Below, piece by piece: positions 1 through 9,174 of a stretch of 64,000 nt of DNA. The stretch's first letter is position 1, and every line of letters begins with the position of its first letter. The notes under the pieces are model-generated. The model was not told where the DNA came from. It did not search any database and was given only the letters and a program-made list of their open reading frames with translations. The stretch is from Neoaquamicrobium sediminum (GTDB lineage Bacteria > Pseudomonadota > Alphaproteobacteria > Rhizobiales > Rhizobiaceae), in NCBI RefSeq assembly GCF_013240295.1, contig NZ_JABETK010000002.1, forward strand, positions 1,922,001-1,986,000, given 5' to 3'. The position numbers and the translations under genes were made by a program.

Positions 1-177
1 CTCGTCCGCGCGAATGCCGTTGGCGCTGCACACGCACCAGAAAACCCGCAATGGCCGGTCGGCCGCTACCATGGAGATGAGCGTGCCGCCGAGCCCGATC
101 TCTATGTCGTCGGAGTGCGCGCCGAGGCACAAAACGGTCAACGGCTCGTTGCCGCGTGTGAGTTCCAGCGACCTCAT
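1..177 (-). CDS. PIG-L family deacetylase, N-terminal fragment (runs off left end)
   Basis: The first 59 residues of a protein that continues beyond the window are visible. Residues 15-32 read LCLGAHSDDIEIGLGGTL, the metal-binding AHPDDE-type signature of PIG-L/LmbE zinc deacetylases (Ser replaces Pro and Ile replaces Glu in the core). The family removes N-acetyl groups from sugars such as GlcNAc derivatives. The start ATG overlaps the stop of the upstream cytidylyltransferase as ATGA, so the two are translationally coupled. The family call rests only on the N-terminal motif; substrate is unknown, but the context points to a nucleotide sugar or glycan intermediate. Confidence 0.8.
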   Translation of the reverse strand, partial: MRSLELTRGNEPLTVLCLGAHSDDIEIGLGGTLISMVAADRPLRVFWCVCSANGIRADE

Positions 178-989
178 GGCAATGCGAGCTCGAGCCTCTT
201 CGAGGCAGCCGGCGCAATCGTGTGGCGCTTCCAGGGCATCTCGCCGCGCTCGACCATCTCTTCCAGCGCCTGCCAGTCGCGCAGCGTGTCCATCGACCGC
301 CAGAACCCCTCATGCTTGTAGGCCATGAGCTTGTCCTCCCGGATCAGCCGCTCGAACGGTTCCAGCACGAGTTCCTCGCCCTCGCGCATGTAGTCGAATA
401 TCTCGCGGCGGAAGAGGAAGTATCCGCCGTTGATCCAGATGTCCGACCGATCGGAAGTCCTGAACTCGACCACCCGGCCGTCTTCCGCAATATCGGCCAG
501 GTGATAGGTCAGCGGCGGGCGAACGGCCAGGAAACAGGCAAGCTTGTCGCTGGCCTTGAAACGCCGGACCATGTCGTCGAGGTCGACGTCGCACAGTCCG
601 TCACTGTAATTGGCGAGGAACATATCCTCGGTTTCGACCATCTCGCGCACCGCCCACAGACGCTCGCCGATCTTGCGCCAGATGCCGGTGTCGATCAGCG
701 CGATACGCCAGTCGGTGGGGATATCGCCGAGATATTCAACCTGCCGTCCGCCAGCCGACACCACGCAGTCGGCAAAGGACTGCGGCCTCAGGTTGAGGAA
801 GAAATCCTTGATGACGTTCGCCTTGTAGCCGAGACACAGGACGAAATCCTGGTGCCCGTAATCTGAATAGTACTGCATGACGTGATGGAGGATCGGCTGT
901 TGCCCCAGCGGGATCATCGGCTTGGGCACACCTTCCTTGTACTCGCGGATGCGGGTCCCGAGACCGCCGCAGAAAAGAACGACTTTCAT
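174..989 (-). CDS. rfbF: glucose-1-phosphate cytidylyltransferase-type nucleotidyltransferase
   Basis: This 271-residue protein of the RfbF family would make CDP-glucose from CTP and glucose 1-phosphate, the first step toward CDP-deoxysugars. The N-terminus has the nucleotidyltransferase signature GGLGTRI (residues 8-14) and the VPKPMI phosphate-binding segment. Later it has the sugar-binding stretch WINGGYFLFRREIFDY and a C-terminal EGFWRSMDTLRD, typical of RfbF. The start at 989 is chosen because its ATG overlaps the stop of the upstream methyltransferase (ATGA); the reading frame further upstream lacks family similarity. It is the second gene of a three-gene minus-strand operon. No CDP-glucose 4,6-dehydratase is obvious in the window, so that step may lie to the left or be done by the SDR at 4471-5538. 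Confidence 0.88.
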   Translation of the reverse strand: MKVVLFCGGLGTRIREYKEGVPKPMIPLGQQPILHHVMQYYSDYGHQDFVLCLGYKANVIKDFFLNLRPQSFADCVVSAGGRQVEYLGDIPTDWRIALIDTGIWRKIGERLWAVREMVETEDMFLANYSDGLCDVDLDDMVRRFKASDKLACFLAVRPPLTYHLADIAEDGRVVEFRTSDRSDIWINGGYFLFRREIFDYMREGEELVLEPFERLIREDKLMAYKHEGFWRSMDTLRDWQALEEMVERGEMPWKRHTIAPAASKRLELALP

Positions 990-2281
990 CTTGCGAACTC
1001 CGTAGGCGATGCAACGCGCACATTGGGGATTGGCACGACGAGCTTCGCGCCCCAGCCGGCGACATAGCTCAGCTGCTGAGCGATCTCGTGCCGCAGGTTC
1101 CACGGCAGGATCAGGATGTAGTCCGGCCGCGCCTCTTCGATCGCCTCGACCGGCAGGATCGGTATGTGCATGCCGGGCGTATAGCGACCATGCTTGTAGG
1201 GGTTGCGATCGACCGTGAAGCGCAGCAGGTCGGGACCGATGCCGCAATAGTTGAGCAAAGTGTTGCCCTTGCCGGGGGCGCCATAGCCGCAGACGACCTT
1301 GCCTTCGCTCTGTGCGGTCAGCAGGAACGAGAGGATGTCGCGCTTCGCCCGCTGGGCGCTGGCCGCAAACGAGGTGTAGGTTTCCATCCGGTCGAAACCG
1401 AGTTCGCGCTCCCGCGCCTCAAGTTCACCGACGGCTGGACCGACGTCGTGCGCCGAGTCGGCATGCGCGAGATAGACGCGCAGCGAACCGCCATGGGTCG
1501 GCAGCTTCTCGACGTCGAACACTTTAAACCGGTGGCGTCGCGCCATCTCCTGGATAGTCAGCAGCGAGAAGTAGGAAAAGTGCTCGTGATAGATCGTGTC
1601 GAACTGGTTTTCGGCGATCAGTCGTTCGAGGTGCGGAAACTCGAGCGTGACCGCACCCTCCGGGTTCAGCAGCAGCTTGATGCCGGCGACGAAATCATTG
1701 AGGTCGGGCACCTGCGCGAGCACATTGTTGCCGATGATGAGATCGGCACCCGTGCCTTCCTCGATCAACTGGCGCGCCAGCCGCACACCGAAGAAGTCGA
1801 CGCGGGTAGGAATGCCCTTGTCGATCGCGACCTGCGCGACATTGGCGGCCGGCTCGATACCAAGCACCGGTACACCCAGCGCGCCAAAGTGTTGGAGAAG
1901 ATAGCCGTCATTGCTGGCAAGCTCGACGGCGAGATGGTTGCCGCACAGCCCGAGCCTGTCGGTGATCGCTTCGCAATAGGCCTTGGCGTGCGCGACCCAG
2001 CTCGTCGAATAGGACGAGAAATAGGCGTATTCGGTGAAGATCGCGTCCGGGCTGACATACTCCTTAAGCTGAACAAGGAAGCACTTGTCGCACACCTGCA
2101 CGTGCAGCGGATAATGGACTTCCGGTTCGTCGAGCTGCTCCGCCGTCCGGAAATCCTCGCAGGGAGGCGACATGCCGAGATCGACGAACGTTGCCGACAA
2201 AGGCGAGCCGCAGAGCCTGCAACTGGCGGCCGGATGAACCGACGAAACTCGATACGTGGTCTCCACCGCCTGATAATTCAT
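986..2281 (-). CDS. sugar C-methyltransferase with N-terminal zinc-binding domain
   Basis: A 431-residue protein with the three-part layout of deoxysugar C-methyltransferases (TylCIII/NovU type). It has an N-terminal cysteine zinc site (CRLCG near residue 20, CDKC near residue 62), a Rossmann SAM-binding domain (VELASNDGYLLQHFG), and a C-terminal domain with VVCGYGAPGKGNTLLNYCGI and PWNLRHEI. The family adds a methyl group to C-3 of 4-keto-6-deoxy nucleotide sugars, giving branched sugars. The start at 2281 has a good GGAGAG ribosome site and fits the zinc domain; the open frame extends further upstream without similarity. It heads the operon with rfbF and the deacetylase and is divergent from the RmlC-like gene, which supports a branched deoxyhexose pathway. 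Confidence 0.85.
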   Translation of the reverse strand: MNYQAVETTYRVSSVHPAASCRLCGSPLSATFVDLGMSPPCEDFRTAEQLDEPEVHYPLHVQVCDKCFLVQLKEYVSPDAIFTEYAYFSSYSTSWVAHAKAYCEAITDRLGLCGNHLAVELASNDGYLLQHFGALGVPVLGIEPAANVAQVAIDKGIPTRVDFFGVRLARQLIEEGTGADLIIGNNVLAQVPDLNDFVAGIKLLLNPEGAVTLEFPHLERLIAENQFDTIYHEHFSYFSLLTIQEMARRHRFKVFDVEKLPTHGGSLRVYLAHADSAHDVGPAVGELEARERELGFDRMETYTSFAASAQRAKRDILSFLLTAQSEGKVVCGYGAPGKGNTLLNYCGIGPDLLRFTVDRNPYKHGRYTPGMHIPILPVEAIEEARPDYILILPWNLRHEIAQQLSYVAGWGAKLVVPIPNVRVASPTEFAR

Positions 2282-2592
2282 CGCGTCTCTCCAGCTATCG
2301 ACTCTGCGGTTTCGGGAAAAGCGGATGACATCAGGTTGCATGTCCCCGCCAAGCCTGGATTGAACGATACGAGCCGGCCTCCGCGAAGCCGAGACCGCAG
2401 AATGGGCAAACGCATCCCCCAATGGAGTAGGCGGGCTAAGGTTGAGGCCGAACCCGGCCTGCCCTTGGCTATGCGAGATGCCGCGATACCCCGTTCGTAG
2501 AACCGACACGACCGACATCAGCCGAAAGCGTGTTTTGCATCACGCGCCCGCACACCCGATCATCGCCGCATAAGAACAGCGTGGGCGAGATC
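2282..2592. promoter_or_regulatory. divergent intergenic region, 311 bases
   Basis: This stretch separates the leftward methyltransferase operon from the rightward RmlC-like gene and must hold both promoters. I see the two ribosome sites (GGAGAG for the leftward gene, GGGCGAG for the rightward one) but no convincing promoter boxes, terminator or RNA gene. Confidence 0.4.
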
Positions 2593-3132
2593 ATGAAATT
2601 CATCGAAACGCAGTTTAATGGGGCCTGGATCGTCGAACCAGAACCGTTCCGGGATGACCGGGGCACCTTTACCCGCACATTTTGCTCAAAAGCGTTTGAG
2701 AGCCGTGGGCTCGAACATCGCTTCGTGCAGCACAACCACTCCTACTCGGTAAAGAAGGGGACACTCCGCGGCCTGCACTTCCAGCGGGAGCCGCATGCCG
2801 AAACGAAGCTCGTTTCGTGCATCAACGGCGCTGTGCTCGATGTAATCGTCGACATGCGTCCCGGATCCAGCACCAGATGGCAATGGCTTGCGGTCGAGCT
2901 TTCGGCCGTCAACCGCCGGCTCCTCTATGTGCCGAAGGGCTTCGCGCAGGGCTTCATCACGCTCGCAGACCATTGTCTGGTCAACTACCTGATGTCGACC
3001 TACTACGTGCCGGATGCGGCGTGTGGCCTTCGGTTCGACGATCCCTTCCTCGGCATCGAATGGCCTGCCCGGCCGACGACCCTTTCGGACCGGGACCGCG
3101 CATGGCCTCTCCTCGAAATGACGGAAGCCTGA
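2593..3132 (+). CDS. dTDP-4-dehydrorhamnose 3,5-epimerase-like protein
   Basis: A 179-residue single-domain cupin of the RmlC family, which epimerises C-3 and/or C-5 of 4-keto-6-deoxy nucleotide sugars. Visible family landmarks are the early DDRGTFTRTF segment, the catalytic-histidine motif RGLHFQ, the lysine in ETKLV, and the FDDPFLGIEWP segment bearing the catalytic Asp. One conserved position differs: the usual FAHGF reads FAQGF here, so an active-site His is Gln. The ATG at 2593 follows GGGCGAG; an earlier in-frame codon at 2530 adds 21 residues outside the fold. The neighbours handle a CDP-sugar, so the substrate is probably not dTDP-linked. Convergent with the DUF4910 gene, with only seven bases between them. 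Confidence 0.85.
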   Translation: MKFIETQFNGAWIVEPEPFRDDRGTFTRTFCSKAFESRGLEHRFVQHNHSYSVKKGTLRGLHFQREPHAETKLVSCINGAVLDVIVDMRPGSSTRWQWLAVELSAVNRRLLYVPKGFAQGFITLADHCLVNYLMSTYYVPDAACGLRFDDPFLGIEWPARPTTLSDRDRAWPLLEMTEA

Positions 3133-3139
3133 CGGGTAA

Positions 3140-4458
3140 CTAGCCCGGACGCAGCAGATCGTGCTCGCGCAACCTGCGCGCTGCTTCGATGATCTGCGAA
3201 AATGGCAGACCCGAGCGCTCGGCCATGTCGATCAGCGAGTGCCGGCCATCCGCCAGGTTCAGCACCCACAACATCGGCATGGTGGAATGGCCTCCCGACG
3301 AAGGGCCTCCTACCGACGCGTAGAGCCCCCGGCGCCCCAGTTGCGGCTCGCCCTTCGGGTTCAGGCTGACCGGAATCCAATCCTCTTCCAGAATGTCGAT
3401 TGCATCAGTGACGATGCGATAGGAGCGCGCAAGGTGCTCGGGACGGATGAAATCCAGATTGTCCGCCGAAGTGTGGTATTCGGGAAAAGTGCCAAAGGCG
3501 CTGTTCTGAAACAGACCGAACGGCATGTCGAAGCCCGGTGAACAGAACTGCCGCTCGTCATAGCCATAAGGCGAGAACGGCACGGATCGCGCCTGCTCGC
3601 CCTCGCCCGCCAAAATGTGCGTCATGACGCGATCGATGACCGCATTGTCGCGTCGGCTGCGCTTGTAGGTCGGGCCTCCCCGTCACCCACGCAGGACACT
3701 GCAATGCCGTGCTTGACCCTGCCGACCCGGCCCTCGTTCGCCGACAGCCAGGCCAACGGGCCGAGTGTGCCGGGCGCGAACAGAAAGCGGTAGGTGTAGC
3801 GCGTGTCGCGGCCGCGCATTGCGTTCGCCAACATCGCCAGCAGCGCCAAGCCCGAACAATTGTCGTTGGCAAGCGATGGATGGCAAATGTGCGTGGTCAG
3901 AAGGATCTCATCCTCGGTGCGGCCGCGATGAATGTATTCGCCATAGTCGAGCTGGCCGTCCTTGAGCTCGGAATCGATGCAGACCTCATAAACGGCGTCC
4001 GGAAGAGACATGAGTTTGGTGTGGCTCATGCAGAAGCCCCATGTTCGACCATAATAGGACGTCCGGTAAGGGATCAGGTCGGGCTGATCGGGTAGCGTGA
4101 AGACATGGCGCTTCAGCTCAGCCAGATCGATCAGGCGCCGGATCGGCATGCTGTAGCCGACGACGTGCAGATTGGACGCGGAAAAGTCGAGGACGCGTTT
4201 TCCATCTGGCGCCTTGATGAACGCATCCCTGATGGTCCATTCCGGAGGCACGACCCAATCGAAGAGCGGCGTACCGGTGGCGACAGCACGGCGCTGCAGT
4301 TCGACGGTCTGCGCCAGAACATCAAGCGTATCTCGCACCCCCTGCCCGGTCAGACTGCGGCAGATGGGAAAGAGACTGCTGGCAAGCTCGTACATGGCTT
4401 GACCGACGTCGGTCTCGCCGGCGCCGGTCATATTCGAATCGAGGACACGAACTTCCAT
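3140..4458 (-). CDS. DUF4910 protein: M28-like hydrolase with C-terminal winged helix (frameshifted)
   Basis: Two abutting frames together give about 438 residues matching the DUF4910 layout. The first half (to about residue 260) has the M28-peptidase-like metal-site segment THICHPSLANDNCSG. The second half has DERQFCSPG and EYHTSADN, then a C-terminal winged-helix-like segment of about 60 residues (LADGRHSLIDMAERSGLPFS). The break lies near 3670-3685 beside a run of four C; adding one base gives continuous GDGGGPTYKRSRRDNAV. Function is unproven. The family resembles aminopeptidases but occurs with sugar-biosynthesis genes. It starts 13 bases after the SDR stop in the same minus-strand operon. 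The start is uncertain: no strong ribosome site precedes the ATG at 4458. Confidence 0.75.
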
Positions 4459-4470
4459 CGCTTGCGGCGA

Positions 4471-5538
4471 TCAATCGACAAGTGACAGTGTCTTGCCGAC
4501 CCTGGCTTTTTCCGTGTGACGCAATTCGCTGTCGATGACACCATCGCGCATGAGCTGTTTTATGTGAGCAATGCGCTGGAAGCGCGGCCCCTCGAAATCG
4601 TCGCGCGACACGCCGGACTGCGAGAAGGCGGCGTAGAGTTCCTTCGCACCCGCTTCGGCATCCCATTGCGGCCGCGCCGCCGGCAAGACCGTGGCGAGCT
4701 TCTCGAAACTGACACGATAGGAACGCGTATCCGGACCGGCACCTTCGGCATAGTCCACCCGGCAACCTGGAACCACGCTCGCGACAATTTCGGCGATCTC
4801 GCTGATGCGGTAGTTGTGGGCGGTGGTGCCGACATTGAATGCCTGGGCGTGGACCTTGTCCGTCGGCGCAACGAGCCCGGCCGCGAATGCACGGGCAATG
4901 TCCTGCGCATGAACGATCGGGCGCCATGGCGTGCCATCGGATTTCAGGAAGATGCTGCCGTCGGCGACAGCGCCGGCCACGAGATTGTTGAGCACGATGT
5001 CGAACCGGATGCGTGGCGACATGCCATAGGCCGTCGCCGGCCGGAAGAAGACGGGACAGAAGTCGGCATCGGCCAGCTTGGTGATGTCGCGTTCGGCGAG
5101 GACCTTCGACCAGCCATAGGGCGTCACCGGGCGCAGCGCACCAGTCTCGTCGATCAGCTCTGCAGTCGACTGGCCGTAATTGCTGCAGGACGACGCAAAC
5201 AGGAAGCGGCGCACACCCGCTTCCTTGGCCATGCACGCTACATGCACGCTGCCGCGATGATTGATGTCGTAGGTCACGTTGGGATTGAGGTTGCTCAGCG
5301 GATCGTTGGACAACGCGGCTAGATGAATGACCGCATCCTGCCCCTCGAAATCTTCCGGTACGGCATCGCGGACATCCTTGCGGATATGCGGCACTGCCGC
5401 CTGCGTGCCGCCTCTGTCGTAGGTGCATCTCTCGTACAGGTCGGAATCGAGGCCGGTAACCGTGTGCCCCGCCTCGAGCAGGTGCGGCACCATCACGGAT
5501 CCGAGATAGCCTTTGTGGCCGGTAACAAGCACGCGCAT
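4471..5538 (-). CDS. NAD-dependent epimerase/dehydratase (extended SDR)
   Basis: A 355-residue extended short-chain dehydrogenase acting on nucleotide sugars. The Rossmann glycine motif is GHKGYLG (residues 7-13), Asp31-Asp33 fits NAD selection, the catalytic Ser lies in FASSCSNYG (about 114-122), and the catalytic pair is YGWSK (141-145). Members act as 4,6-dehydratases, 4-epimerases or 4-ketoreductases; the sequence alone does not decide which. With rfbF, the C-methyltransferase and the RmlC-like epimerase nearby, a role on a CDP-4-keto-6-deoxy sugar is the simplest reading. It is the first gene of the minus-strand pair with the DUF4910 gene and is divergent from the methyltransferase at 5769. 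Confidence 0.82.
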   Translation of the reverse strand: MRVLVTGHKGYLGSVMVPHLLEAGHTVTGLDSDLYERCTYDRGGTQAAVPHIRKDVRDAVPEDFEGQDAVIHLAALSNDPLSNLNPNVTYDINHRGSVHVACMAKEAGVRRFLFASSCSNYGQSTAELIDETGALRPVTPYGWSKVLAERDITKLADADFCPVFFRPATAYGMSPRIRFDIVLNNLVAGAVADGSIFLKSDGTPWRPIVHAQDIARAFAAGLVAPTDKVHAQAFNVGTTAHNYRISEIAEIVASVVPGCRVDYAEGAGPDTRSYRVSFEKLATVLPAARPQWDAEAGAKELYAAFSQSGVSRDDFEGPRFQRIAHIKQLMRDGVIDSELRHTEKARVGKTLSLVD

Positions 5539-5768
5539 CGCATATATCCGTTTTCAGCGTTTCGGTTGCTGCAAGGCTAGCCTCTTCGCCCGCCACGCAA
5601 CGAGGTCGCCGAAAGGATGAATGCGGCGGGTGATGGTGGCCTGGCATCACCCGTTGGGAGGTATACTGACCGTTCGTTGGCGGTCGGCTTCCATGCCAAG
5701 GATGATTTCGCCACTTCGACACCATCTTCGACCTGTGCGTATCGTCATGAGACATTTCTCTTGGACAT

Positions 5769-6497
5769 ATGACAATGACAGCGCAGCCGCCGCTCAACCT
5801 GCAACGGAAGTTCTGGGACAGTTGGGCCGCCATTTCGGGCGACAAGGGATACGAGGAAATATCGGCGCGTCAGGCCAGAATCGTTTGCGACTGGCTCTCA
5901 TCGCTCGACGTCACCAATATGAAGCTGCTCGAAGTCGGATGTGGCACCGGGTGGCTTTGCCCTCGGCTTGCAGCGTTCGGCAACGTCACGGCAACCGATC
6001 TGTCGCCGACGCAGATCGAAACCGCCCGAACTTTGTTCCCACAGGTCCGTTTCCTCGCGGGGGACTTCATGACACTGGAACTGGAGCCGGAGCAGTTCGA
6101 CGCTGTCGTCACTCTCGAAGTTCTGGCTCACGTTGCCGACCAGCAGGCATTTGTCGAGCGCATCGCGAGATTGCTGAAACCCAACGGCTTGTTGATGCTC
6201 GCGACTCAGAACCGCCCGGTGCTCGAGCGATACAACCGGATCGAACCGCCTGGGCCGGGGCAGATCAGACGATGGGTCGACGCCCGCGAATTGACCGCCC
6301 TGCTCTCCCGTTCCTTCCGGATACTCGAACTGAAGTCGGTGACGCCGAGAGCCAATCGAGGTGTCATGCGCCTGCTGAACTCACGCAAGATCAACTATCC
6401 GGTCCGGGCTCTCTTCGACGACAGGTTCGAACGGTTCAAGGAGCGGCTCGGCCTTGGCTGGACGCTTTTGGCGCTCGCGCGAAAAGTGTCGCCTTAG
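5769..6497 (+). CDS. class I SAM-dependent methyltransferase
   Basis: A 242-residue soluble methyltransferase. Motif I is LLEVGCGTGWLCPRL (around residue 56), the acidic residue after strand 2 is in TATDLSPTQ, and motif III-like LLKPNGLLMLATQ follows, so the SAM-binding fold is complete. There is no signal peptide or membrane segment. It is monocistronic, divergent from the SDR gene and convergent with the hydrolase gene (two bases between stops). It probably O- or N-methylates a sugar or glycan terminus of the polysaccharide made by this locus; the acceptor cannot be read from sequence. Confidence 0.82.
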   Translation: MTMTAQPPLNLQRKFWDSWAAISGDKGYEEISARQARIVCDWLSSLDVTNMKLLEVGCGTGWLCPRLAAFGNVTATDLSPTQIETARTLFPQVRFLAGDFMTLELEPEQFDAVVTLEVLAHVADQQAFVERIARLLKPNGLLMLATQNRPVLERYNRIEPPGPGQIRRWVDARELTALLSRSFRILELKSVTPRANRGVMRLLNSRKINYPVRALFDDRFERFKERLGLGWTLLALARKVSP

Positions 6498-6499
6498 AG

Positions 6500-7811
6500 C
6501 TATTCTCCTGCCGAAACGAGCAGGACCCAGTCTGCGAAGCCTGCCCGGTTTTGTTGTGCCGGTGGCGCTACTGCGACAGGTCTTCCCTGGTCGGGCGAAA
6601 CCGCGGTCGGCTGCCCCATCACTCCAGCCGAGGGGTCGTACCACCGTATGCTCAGTCTTTCGGCACCGAACTTGGAGGGGTCGATCTCGACGCCAGTCGG
6701 CGCCACCAGATAGGAAATCGACCAGCTTCGGTCGGGAGCGACCGCCGTCATCAGCCGGCCTCCCGCTGCTTGGATCGGGCCATCCGCCAAAGCAGGCTCA
6801 AGCGTCCACCACGCGATCCCATCGAACAGCGTTTTCAGATGTGTCATGCTTTCCGCGCCGCGGCTCGCGAGCGCCTCGCGCCACGTCTCCTCGACGGAGT
6901 AGATACCGGGTCCGCTGAAATGCCATATGGGATTGTTGCCGAACACCTGTCCCGCCGCACCGCCGAGAAGAGCGCCATAGGCGATTTCACGCAGCGATTG
7001 CTCGCTCGAGTCGTGTTCGCCTTCGTATACCCCCTCCAGCAGCAGCAGAGGTCGGCCCAGCTCCATCTGGTATCTTTCAAGAACCTGGCGATGCACATCG
7101 GAATAGGAATAGATCGTCTCGATGTCCATCCAGTCGGCATTCCGCCACACCTGCGCAGGGATCGAGTCCGGCGCTCCGTGCGCGGCAGCCAGAGCGCTAT
7201 CGCCCCCGGCCCGCAGGCCATCGATCACCGCCTCGACAAGCGACGGGTCGGCCGGATCGTAGTCACCGCCGTGTAGCCATATGATGTTGCCGAGCCCACG
7301 AAAATGCTCGGCCAGATACCGGCCGTAGGCTTCGAGTTTCTCCGTGCCGGCAGCCTGCATCTGCGCATACCAGCCTTCTTCGCCCCCCGAAGCCGAGATA
7401 GGCGGGCGTCAGCAGCACGACGAAGCCCTCCTCCCGCGCCCGCGACAAAACCCATCGCGCATGATCGAAAAAGGCATCGTTCGGCTCGAAGGGCCGCCCC
7501 TCGGCGAACGGAAGATTGCCATAGGCATTTGCCGGCGCGTTGCTGGCGAATTTGTGCTCGATGAGCGACACGACGAGTGTATTGAAGCCACGCGACCGAC
7601 GGTCCGCGAGATAGACTTCAACCTCCTCCCTGGTCAGTTCCGCAATCAGCGACCACGCGGTATCGCCGTGCAGGAGGAAGGGGCGGTCGTCTGCATCGAC
7701 GAGGTAGCTCCCTCCGTCATTGATGCGAAGCGGGAAAGTGGTCGCCCACGCGGCCGAAGCCGTCGCGAGCAGCAAAACCGATACGAAAATGGCACGCAGG
7801 GTCGCCGGCAT
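6500..7811 (-). CDS. secreted apiosidase-like (DUF4038) glycoside hydrolase (frameshifted)
   Basis: Two frames join into about 437 residues. The start at 7811 begins a Sec signal peptide (hydrophobic IFVSVLLLATASAAWA), so the enzyme is exported. The mature part opens with FLLHGDTAWSLIAEL and continues with a TIM-barrel segment. GLGNIIWLHGGDYD and LLEGVYEGEHD carry the probable acidic catalytic residues of the DUF4038/GH140-like family, and a C-terminal beta domain follows. The break is inside a run of six C at 7383-7388; removing one base restores GFGGEEGWYAQMQ. It is the last gene of a three-gene operon, four bases after the aminotransferase. A glycan lyase or hydrolase in an export locus would trim or release the polymer; substrate unknown. 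Confidence 0.75.
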
Positions 7812-7815
7812 TCCG

Positions 7816-9174
7816 TTATCTGACGGCCGCAAGCTGCTTGTGCCCCGCCGTAGCAGCACCGTTGAACGCTCTGAAAACCACCTGCGACGGCCGACCGACG
7901 AGGTGGCGTTCGACGCCATCTTCAAGCGCCCGCGCGTAGATCTCCAAAGCGGCATCGACGGCTGACACGGTCTCTTCTATTTCCGCGTCACCATGTGTGT
8001 AGCTCACCACGAAGGACGGGGCGAGCACGCCACGGCGGATGATCTCCTGCAGGAACAGTGTCCGGAAGGCCTGCGAGGGCCTCCCCGCCCGATCGAGCGT
8101 ACTGAACGCCAGACAGCAATCGCGACCGACGGCTGCGAAGTGGCTCTCCACCCCTCGCCTTCTCGCGGCGAGCGTTACCCCCTCCCGCAGCCGCCTGCCC
8201 TGGCGATAGAGATGTTCGATGACTGGTTCGTCCCGATAGATCTGCATCGTCGCAATCGCCGCCGCCAGCGCATGCGTCTCCGCGCCGTGCGTGGTCGACA
8301 GCAGGAACACGCGTGGCCGGTCGACATGGTCGAGCCCGCCCAGCCGCATGATCTCGCGGCGACCGGCGAGCGCCGAGATGGAAAAGCCATTGCCGAGTGC
8401 CTTGCCGAAACACGACAGGTCCGGAACGATGCCATACAGCGTCTGGGCGCCGCCCTCATGCCAGCGGAAACCCGTGATCATCTCATCGAGGATCAGCAGC
8501 GCGCCGTTGTCCCGGCAGACACGCTGTACCTCATGCAGATAGCCGGCCGGCGGATCATCCCCGCGCGAGGGCTCCATGATGACCGCAGCGATGCGGCCGG
8601 GATAGAGCGCGAACAGGGCTTCCACACTCGAGGCATCGCCGTAGCGGAACGTCACGGTGAGCCGCCTGACGGCCTCGGGAATGCCGGCGTTCATCGGCGT
8701 GGTGCCGATGAACCAGTCGTCGGTCGAGAAGAACGGATGGTCTGCACAGCAGGCGACCATGTCACGTCCGGTATACGCCCGCGCCAGCCGCACGGCCGCC
8801 GAGGTGGCATCGGACCCGTCCTTGCAGAACTTGACCATCTCCGCGCCCTTGACAGTGTCCAGAAACGACTGGGCACATTCGGCCTCAAGCCGGTGCGGCC
8901 TCGTGAAATTTGCTCCGTCGCGCATCGCGCGAGCGGCAGCATCGACCACCGGAGCGTAGGCGTGGCCAAGCCCCACGGCACGGTTGCCCATGCCGTACTC
9001 GATGTAACGGTTTCCATCCACATCCCAGACGTGACAGCCTTCGCCACGGGCAATGAAACCGGGCGACAGCACGGGGTACTGGTCGTCTCCCTTGGCATAG
9101 GTGTGGGCACCGCCGGGAATGAGTTCCGCGGCACGGCTGCGCAACGCGTCGGATCGCGTAAAGTCAGTAATCAT
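7816..9174 (-). CDS. class III PLP aminotransferase (glutamate-1-semialdehyde aminomutase-like)
   Basis: A 452-residue class III aminotransferase. Landmarks are IPGGAHTYAKGDDQYP near the N-terminus, the PLP-phosphate region CKDGSDATSAAVRLAR, the LILDEMITGFR segment whose Asp binds the pyridine nitrogen, and the Schiff-base lysine in SCFGKALGNG. The family includes HemL and many sugar or polyketide aminotransferases. Its place between a glycosyltransferase and a secreted hydrolase, and its divergence from housekeeping HemL, argue for a role in an amino-substituted polysaccharide component. The ATG directly follows the stop of the upstream gene (TAGATG), so translation is coupled. Confidence 0.82.
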   Translation of the reverse strand: MITDFTRSDALRSRAAELIPGGAHTYAKGDDQYPVLSPGFIARGEGCHVWDVDGNRYIEYGMGNRAVGLGHAYAPVVDAAARAMRDGANFTRPHRLEAECAQSFLDTVKGAEMVKFCKDGSDATSAAVRLARAYTGRDMVACCADHPFFSTDDWFIGTTPMNAGIPEAVRRLTVTFRYGDASSVEALFALYPGRIAAVIMEPSRGDDPPAGYLHEVQRVCRDNGALLILDEMITGFRWHEGGAQTLYGIVPDLSCFGKALGNGFSISALAGRREIMRLGGLDHVDRPRVFLLSTTHGAETHALAAAIATMQIYRDEPVIEHLYRQGRRLREGVTLAARRRGVESHFAAVGRDCCLAFSTLDRAGRPSQAFRTLFLQEIIRRGVLAPSFVVSYTHGDAEIEETVSAVDAALEIYARALEDGVERHLVGRPSQVVFRAFNGAATAGHKQLAAVR

